A stretch of 19,129 nucleotides of DNA from CAZNNH01 sp964574335 (lineage in GTDB: Bacteria > Acidobacteriota > Vicinamibacteria > Fen-336): the NCBI GenBank assembly GCA_964574335.1, contig CAZNNH010000120.1, positions 1-19,129 of the forward strand, in the 5' to 3' direction. The position numbers were made by a program, and so were the translations under genes. The first letter of the stretch is position 1. Every line of letters starts with the position of its first letter. Shown here piece after piece: positions 14,922 through 19,129 of the stretch. A model generated the notes under the pieces. It searched no databases. It was not told where the DNA came from and saw only the letters and a list, made by a program, of their open reading frames with translations.

Positions 14922-15110
14922 ATGATCTATGCGCGGCGACCGAAGAGGTTTCGGTCGCCGCTAGCAAGCGGGGGGCTACCGCCCCCCGAGCCCCTGGACA
15001 CGAACCCGCCCCCGAAGTGAATTTCGGCCCCCGCTGGCAAGCGGAGAGCCGCCCGCACCCCGGACACGAACCAGGAGACTCCCGACGTCACGTCTATGTC
15101 GTGTCCCCGG
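14899..15110. repeat. Family B palindrome B2, split by an inserted segment
   Basis: Left arm CCCGGGGACAC (14899-14909) followed by AATACGGATTAAATGATC; right arm GTGTCCCCGG (15101-15110). Relative to B1 and B3 the loop is enlarged by about 161 bases (14932-15092), flanked by a 6-bp direct repeat TCTATG (14926-14931 and 15093-15098). This looks like a nested insertion into an older B element. Both arms carry stop codons of the neighbouring genes. Confidence 0.75.
14932..15092. repeat. Family C: two imperfect tandem units with strong hairpins
   Basis: Unit 1 starts at 14942 and unit 2 at 15014. Shared blocks: GAAG..TTTCGG, CCGCTAGCAAGCGG versus CCGCTGGCAAGCGG, and GGACACGAACC (14996-15006 and 15062-15072). 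A perfect 12-bp stem GCGGCGACCGAA/TTCGGTCGCCGC (14933-14944 with 14950-14961) opens the segment, followed by a GGGGGGC/GCCCCCC stem. It has no coding look. It may act as a terminator between the convergent terC and membrane-protein genes. Confidence 0.65.
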
Positions 15111-16608
15111 CGCCTCGGAGAGCCGCGATCGCCTCGGCGCGGCGCTTCCGGTCCCTCTGGACCCGCGCCATCTCGAACACCCGGTCGGCGCACGTCGCCA
15201 GATTGGCCTTCCTTTGCTCGAGCGCCTCGAGCACCCGTGCGGTCCGCGGGACCCAGAAGCCGAACGCCCGGCTCCAGGTCGACCCTCTCTGGCTGTTCCA
15301 GTACGCCGGGCGTGGCTCCTTCGGCTCCTCCGGCAGAGCAAAGATCTGCAGCCTCACCGCATCGTCGCCGCCGCCGGCAGGCGTGGCCCCCACCCAGCGG
15401 ACCAGCCGACCGGAATCCCGCACCCGGCGGCGCAGAGCCGCCGCCGCGGGACGACCGTGAAGGCGGACCACGACGTCGGCCGCCAGCCCTCCCGCCGGCG
15501 CGCCCGCGTCGGCGCGCCGGACGGCCCCCGCCTCCGCCGCCGACACCCCATCCGCCCCCTGCACCACCGCCACGAAGCCGGCGACGTCCAGCTCCGCCGG
15601 CAGCAGGCGCCGGTCGGCCGCCGCCTCCGCCTCTCCCTTCTGCAGCTCGCGATAGAACTGCTCCAGCTTGGACGCCGTCACCTCCAGGATCTGCACGTCG
15701 CGCCGCACGTGGTTGATCTCACGTCCCGCCAGCCTCTGGTACGTCTGCCGCATGCCCCCGACCCACATCGGCAGCAACCCCAGCGAGAAGACGGCCAGCG
15801 TCGCGCCCGGCAGTAGCCATACCCTGAAGCCACGGGCGCGGGCCACACCGTAGAGGACAACGGCCACCAACCCCACCTCGACCACTCCCCCCAGGAACAG
15901 GGACTCCTCGTCCGTCATCGGCGACATCCGCGACGCGTTCCAGGCCACGCCGCAGCAGACGAAGGCCACCAGCGCCTGCAAGCGCTGCCGGACGCCCGAC
16001 TCGACCTGCGGCTCGACGGCCCGTGCCAGGCCCGCCACCAGCAGCCCCAGGCCGGCGGCCGCGCCCAGCAACCCCAGGCCCAAGGCCACCGCTGTCACCC
16101 CTCCCAGCCACGCCCCCTCGGAGTCCAGCAGCCCGGCGCTTAACGCCCCGACCGGCGACAGGACCGCGGCCACACCCGCCGCGGCCCCGAGCGGGACCGC
16201 CCACCACCGGCGCAAGGGCGCGCGCCGCCGCCTCACGCCCCCAGCCACCCCCAGACAGACGACCGCCACCCCGACGCCGGCGCAGAGAGAGAGGATCTGC
16301 TGGCGGCCCGCCCCGAGGAAGGCCTGGCCCAGCGCGACGGCCACGGCCGCCGCCGCGGCCAGACCCAGGTACTGGCCCAGCCCCGCCGGAAGCCGGACGA
16401 GCGACCCGATCACCAGCGCGACGCAGGCCACGAGGCCCACCACCACGAACACCAGCCCGGTCAGCAGGCCGACAACCACCAGGTCGCCCGGACCCGTGAT
16501 CGGCGGACGGAAGCGCAGGCACTCCAGAAGCGCCGCCGCCAGCGTGTAGGCCCACGCCCCCGCGAGCGCGACCGAGAGCCGTCTCCTAAGCCCCACCTCG
16601 TCGCCCAA
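15094..16608 (-). CDS. Uncharacterised polytopic membrane protein with C-terminal soluble domain
   Basis: I do not recognise this family. TTG 16608 is proposed as start because GGAGG lies 5 bases upstream; the frame is open to 16650, but that extension is read through repeat B3. The 504-residue protein has about nine hydrophobic helices in residues 12-285 (for example 42-70, 80-96, 105-123, 165-195, 238-256, 262-284), rich in Ala, Gly, Leu and Val. From about 290 it turns soluble: a charged helical segment (NHVRRDVQILEVTASKLEQF), a mixed alpha/beta part with FVAVVQGADG and DAVRLQIFALPEEP, then a basic helical end. The last residues GDTT and the TAG stop (15096-15094) fall in the right arm of B2. 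No catalytic motif is visible; a sensor or scaffold role is possible but unsupported. Confidence 0.75.
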   Translation of the reverse strand: MGDEVGLRRRLSVALAGAWAYTLAAALLECLRFRPPITGPGDLVVVGLLTGLVFVVVGLVACVALVIGSLVRLPAGLGQYLGLAAAAAVAVALGQAFLGAGRQQILSLCAGVGVAVVCLGVAGGVRRRRAPLRRWWAVPLGAAAGVAAVLSPVGALSAGLLDSEGAWLGGVTAVALGLGLLGAAAGLGLLVAGLARAVEPQVESGVRQRLQALVAFVCCGVAWNASRMSPMTDEESLFLGGVVEVGLVAVVLYGVARARGFRVWLLPGATLAVFSLGLLPMWVGGMRQTYQRLAGREINHVRRDVQILEVTASKLEQFYRELQKGEAEAAADRRLLPAELDVAGFVAVVQGADGVSAAEAGAVRRADAGAPAGGLAADVVVRLHGRPAAAALRRRVRDSGRLVRWVGATPAGGGDDAVRLQIFALPEEPKEPRPAYWNSQRGSTWSRAFGFWVPRTARVLEALEQRKANLATCADRVFEMARVQRDRKRRAEAIAALRGAGDTT

Positions 16609-16628
16609 CTCCGCCTCCACCCAGAAGA

Positions 16629-16672
16629 CCGGGGGCACAGCATGGATCAAATAATCCGTATTGTGTCCCCGG
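16629..16672 (-). repeat. Family B palindrome, copy B3
   Basis: On the minus strand: CCGGGGACACAATACGG (from 16672), then ATTATTTGATCCATGC, closing with GTGCCCCCGG. The complete short hairpin closely matches B1. It separates the Tat-exported isomerase-like gene (stop 12 bases away) from the membrane-protein gene. Confidence 0.85.
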
Positions 16673-16684
16673 TTTTCCGGGGTC

Positions 16685-17650
16685 TCAGCCGAAGGACAGG
16701 CCCAGCTCCGCAGCCGCGCCGCGCACGTGCTCGGCGGCCGCGTCGTACTCGCCTCCCTCCTCCAGGTGCTCGAGCATCAGCGGCACGTCCGGGCAGTGGC
16801 GGGCGTGCTCTTCCAGCCACACCCGGTGGTCGATCGACCCCAAGCCGGCCCGCACCTCACGGAAATGGACGGCCATCTCCACGTCCCAGGTCAGGTCCTT
16901 GACGTGTACGCTGGCGATGTACGGGGCCAGCCTGGCGTAGCACTCGCGGATCACCTCGCTCGAGCGGTAGTACCGTTCCGGCGAGTTGACCAGGTTGCAC
17001 GGGTCCAGGTGGACGGCGAATGCCTTGCGGTCCACCGCCCGCAGCATCCGCAACGCCGCATCCACGCTGTCGGGCAGTGACCAGGCCATCATCTCGTAGC
17101 TGAACCGCGTCCGCCGGGGCCGGACCGCATCAATGATGACCCGCGCGTTCTGAACCGCCGCATCGAAGAAGCGCTCCGACAGGTTGTCGGGATGGGGGCC
17201 GAACCAGCTCGTGGTGCTGAACGACCCCACGATGTCCACGCAGCAGCGCGCCCCCACCTCCTCGGCCAGCGCCAGCCCCTCCGTGACGTTGGCCAGGTTC
17301 CGCTTCCGCGCCTCCGGGTCGGCGTCCAGCAGGTTCACCCACCGCCCCACCTCGGCGATCACCACGTCCTGGCGCTCGAACGCCTCCACCACCGCCCGGA
17401 TCCGCTCCCGATCGTCCAGGGCCACCTCGGGACAGTAGGCAGCCCGATACCCCTTGGCCCGATGCGCCCGGGCCAGCGCCTCCGGGTCGTCGCCGCCCCC
17501 CGGCATCGGCGCCCCCAGCCGCAGCGCCACCGAGCCACCGTCCGCGCCAGCGTCCGCCCCCGCCCCCGCCGCCCCCGGCCTCAGCACGCTCCCCACCACA
17601 GCCACCCCCGCCGCCCCCAGAAACGACCGCCGCCCGATCCCATCCGCCAT
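16685..17650 (-). CDS. Tat-exported sugar phosphate isomerase/epimerase-like TIM-barrel protein
   Basis: A 321-residue protein of the xylose isomerase-like/AP endonuclease 2 fold. The N-terminus has a twin-arginine signal, GRRSFLGAAGVAVVGS, followed by an Ala/Gly-rich linker to about residue 40, so it should be exported folded. The four metal-ligand positions of this fold are visible: E186 (FSYEMM), D216 (VHLDPCN), H249 (SVHVKD) and E294 (LMLEHL). Related exported proteins are common in sugar-degrading Gram-negative bacteria, but the substrate cannot be inferred and no carbohydrate genes are nearby. ATG 17650 is preceded by a G-rich stretch but no clear Shine-Dalgarno. It lies 43 bases after the decayed nucleotidyltransferase gene on the same strand and may be co-transcribed with it. 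Confidence 0.88.
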   Translation of the reverse strand: MADGIGRRSFLGAAGVAVVGSVLRPGAAGAGADAGADGGSVALRLGAPMPGGGDDPEALARAHRAKGYRAAYCPEVALDDRERIRAVVEAFERQDVVIAEVGRWVNLLDADPEARKRNLANVTEGLALAEEVGARCCVDIVGSFSTTSWFGPHPDNLSERFFDAAVQNARVIIDAVRPRRTRFSYEMMAWSLPDSVDAALRMLRAVDRKAFAVHLDPCNLVNSPERYYRSSEVIRECYARLAPYIASVHVKDLTWDVEMAVHFREVRAGLGSIDHRVWLEEHARHCPDVPLMLEHLEEGGEYDAAAEHVRGAAAELGLSFG

Positions 17651-17693
17651 GGCCCCACCCCCCAGAAACCCCGAAACACCCCGAAAGACCCGG

Positions 17694-18082
17694 TCAGCGA
17701 GAGAAGTCCGCGTCGATCAATGCGCGGATCCCGGCCAGTGACTCCGGGGCGACCGGCATCGTCTCGAGCCGCTTGGCGAGGACCTTCCGCTCGACCATGC
17801 CGTGCCGAACGGCGGCACGGACGAAGTCACGGTCCTTCACCCGGCCGGCCGCGTACTTGGAGAGCACCAGATCGTGGATCTCCAGGCAGAGGCCGACCGC
17901 GCCCTCAGCCGGTACCTCCACCAACCGCTCCTGCCACCCACCCGGGAGGGTCGCCGTCTCCGGACCGACGCCGTGGGCATAGTAGCCGTGCGTCTCGTGG
18001 AAGCGCGACAGCTCGCCAATGGCCCCGTCAGCGAGATCGGCACGCTCGGGATGGTCGCATGCTCGAGCTGTCCGCGGGTCAC
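17694..18082 (-). pseudogene. DUF6036-type nucleotidyltransferase, catalytic segment deleted and frame broken
   Basis: The GTG at 18082 overlaps the stop of the preceding gene (GTGA) and starts VTRGQLEHA, the normal opening of these proteins. Homology then jumps, in a different frame, to DHPERADLADGAIGELSRFH, followed by GYYAHGVGPETATLPGGW and LCLEIHDLVLSKYAAGR-KDRDFVRA through to the TGA at 17696. By memory of the family about 50 residues, including the GSQ nucleotidyltransferase motif with its nearby acidic residues, should lie between. The junction is near 18058-18062. Loss of the active-site segment plus the frame change makes this a pseudogene unless a frameshift rescues a non-catalytic product. 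Such proteins usually form two-gene, toxin-antitoxin-like operons with a small partner, as here. Family is from recollection of conserved motifs. Confidence 0.75.
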
Positions 18083-18522
18083 GAGGCCATCCGGTCGCGC
18101 TCCTGGCGCCAGACGCGGAGGCGCGTCTCCTGGTCGATGACACCCACGAACGGCGTGCACTGTCGGAGAGCGGTGGCCCTCTCCCCGCTGTCGCCCAGCA
18201 CCGCGACCAGGACATCGACCGGACCTTCCAGCAGCTCCCTCCAGGCCTCCGCGTAGGCGGAGGGCATCTTGCCCTCGGCCACCCACGCGTCCACACGACG
18301 CAAGGCCTGCTGGAGAAGCCCGGGCTCCCGGCGGACGCGCTCGGCGATCAAGCGGTGGATCGCCAGGCTGCGCGCCTCGGCGAGACCATGGCCGATCGGA
18401 GCGGCATCCTCGTGCTGCTGCTGCAGCTCGCGAACGAGGGGCTCCACGTCGGCGGACCCGTGCCCGCCCTCCCGAAGCGCCGCCCGCAAGGCCTCGATCT
18501 GATCCGGAGTCAGGCTCGGCAC
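18079..18522 (-). CDS. Small helical partner protein of the DUF6036 nucleotidyltransferase
   Basis: A 147-residue, charged, mostly helical cytoplasmic protein with no signal or membrane segment. GTG 18522 is chosen as the start (PSLTPDQIEALRAAL follows); the open frame upstream is low-complexity antisense of another gene. Conserved-looking parts are RSLAIHRLIAERVRREPGLL, the segment AYAEAWRELLEGPVDVLVAV (90-108), and ALRQCTPFVGVIDQETRLRVW (118-138 region). Similar small proteins, as I recall, stand directly before DUF6036 nucleotidyltransferases and end with an ALRQSSPFAGVL-type block. The 4-base GTGA overlap with the following gene shows translational coupling. An antitoxin-like role is inferred from this layout only. 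The gene looks intact while its partner is broken. Confidence 0.78.
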   Translation of the reverse strand: MPSLTPDQIEALRAALREGGHGSADVEPLVRELQQQHEDAAPIGHGLAEARSLAIHRLIAERVRREPGLLQQALRRVDAWVAEGKMPSAYAEAWRELLEGPVDVLVAVLGDSGERATALRQCTPFVGVIDQETRLRVWRQERDRMAS

Positions 18523-18543
18523 GACCCTATTCTGCTCCAATGC

Positions 18544-18560
18544 AAACCCGGGGAGACAAT
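18544..18560 (+). repeat. Decayed family B half-site
   Basis: AAACCCGGGGAGACAAT differs by one base from the B2 left arm; only a short CCCGG/CCGGG pairing follows. It lies in the 102-base divergent gap between the DUF6036 partner gene and the secreted-protein gene. Confidence 0.5.
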
Positions 18561-18624
18561 CTTCCGGGAACCCGCCGGCCGTCTCGGGCGTTTCCCAACC
18601 GGCGTCCACCCCGAAGGGAGGCGT

Positions 18625-19129
18625 ATGCGCGCTCTCGGCCCGACCCTGCTCGCCGCAGCCGGCCTGCTGGCCCCCACCCCGCCGGCCATCGCCCAGCACT
18701 CGCCCGAGGAAGTCACCATCGACATGGCCACCCAGGTCGACGCCGGCCTGGGCTTCGGCAGCCCCATCGGCGCCGCCGCCCGCCTCACCGTCCTCACCGG
18801 CCTGGGCGCCCACGTCCGCGACGCCGACGAGGACGTCCGCGTCATCTGCGCCGCCCCCATCCACCGCTGCGGCGGCGGCCTGCTCTTCCAGCTCGACGCC
18901 GGCACCGGCGGCGGCAAGCTGAGCCTCGGCGTCGCCGCCCGCGTCCGCGTCCACGAGGACGACTTCCGCGGCAGCTTCGGCACCGCCGCCCGCATCGCCC
19001 TGGTCCGCACCTGGGGCAGCCCGATCGGCACCGAGCCCGACCTCACCTACCTGGGCCACGAGCTCGACTTCTCGTTCACCCACGTCCACCTCACCCTCGG
19101 CGCCCTGTTCCGGATCAGCGGCCAGGCCG
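18625..19129 (+). CDS. Secreted or outer-membrane protein, 3' end beyond the window
   Basis: An open frame with no stop up to the window end (168 complete codons). ATG 18625 follows Shine-Dalgarno AAGGGAGG (18614-18621) at short spacing. A signal peptide opens it (MRALGPTLLAAAGLLAP, cleavage probably after AIA-Q, near residue 26). The mature part alternates short polar and hydrophobic stretches (VDAGLGFGSPIGAAARLTVL, LSLGVAARVRVHEDDFRGSF, ELDFSFTHVHLTLGALFRIS), a strand-rich pattern that fits an outer-membrane beta-barrel. One Cys pair (VICAAP, HRCGGG) could form a disulphide. I do not recognise the family. It is divergent from the small partner gene. Confidence 0.75.
   Translation, partial: MRALGPTLLAAAGLLAPTPPAIAQHSPEEVTIDMATQVDAGLGFGSPIGAAARLTVLTGLGAHVRDADEDVRVICAAPIHRCGGGLLFQLDAGTGGGKLSLGVAARVRVHEDDFRGSFGTAARIALVRTWGSPIGTEPDLTYLGHELDFSFTHVHLTLGALFRISGQA

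Noticed and set aside
14942..15092. A short CRISPR-like array
   Set aside because: Only two imperfect long units with no spacers of constant length and no cas gene; a tandem repeat explains it better.
13748..15460. A 570-codon plus-strand open frame across terC and the repeats
   Set aside because: Off-frame over terC and then antisense to the membrane protein; no conserved pattern.

Overview
The window is a very GC-rich stretch from a Gram-negative bacterium. The evidence is an RND efflux pump with a TolC-type outer-membrane partner, a lipoprotein adaptor, and a Tat-exported enzyme. Codon use (C or G in nearly every third position) and gene content fit a high-GC environmental lineage such as Acidobacteriota or Myxococcota, but nothing here fixes the taxon. 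A run of exactly 100 N (3198-3297) shows it is a scaffolded draft assembly, probably metagenomic.

Left part, 1-6797, minus strand: one operon in the order TetR regulator, TolC-like outer-membrane factor, periplasmic adaptor, RND inner-membrane permease (cut by the window start). Each junction is a 4-base stop/start overlap (GTGA, ATGA, GTGA). A good promoter lies directly before the tetR start, so the regulator probably controls its own efflux operon.

Middle, 6873-11367: signalling genes. A single-domain Rcp1-type response regulator and a REC-PAS-kinase-REC hybrid kinase run on the plus strand. They converge, across a REP-like intergenic repeat, on a REC-kinase protein on the minus strand. 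A small degenerate PilZ protein diverges from that last gene.

Right part, 11346-18625: unrelated single genes (RecD2 helicase, TerC/Alx-type transporter, a polytopic membrane protein, a Tat-exported sugar-isomerase-like protein and a decayed nucleotidyltransferase/partner pair). Almost every boundary carries copies of short palindromic repeats. Family A begins GGGGTCAGGTCTAGAC (three copies). Family B begins CCCGGGGACACAATACGG (three hairpins plus two decayed halves). Family C is a tandem repeat nested inside one B element. Four genes (PilZ, recD2, terC, the membrane protein) end at stop codons lying inside these repeats. One A-A pair forms a 249-bp element with 26-bp inverted ends that may be a deletion remnant of a RAYT/IS200-like transposon.

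The right edge holds the first 168 codons of a secreted or outer-membrane protein. No rRNA, tRNA or CRISPR array was seen.
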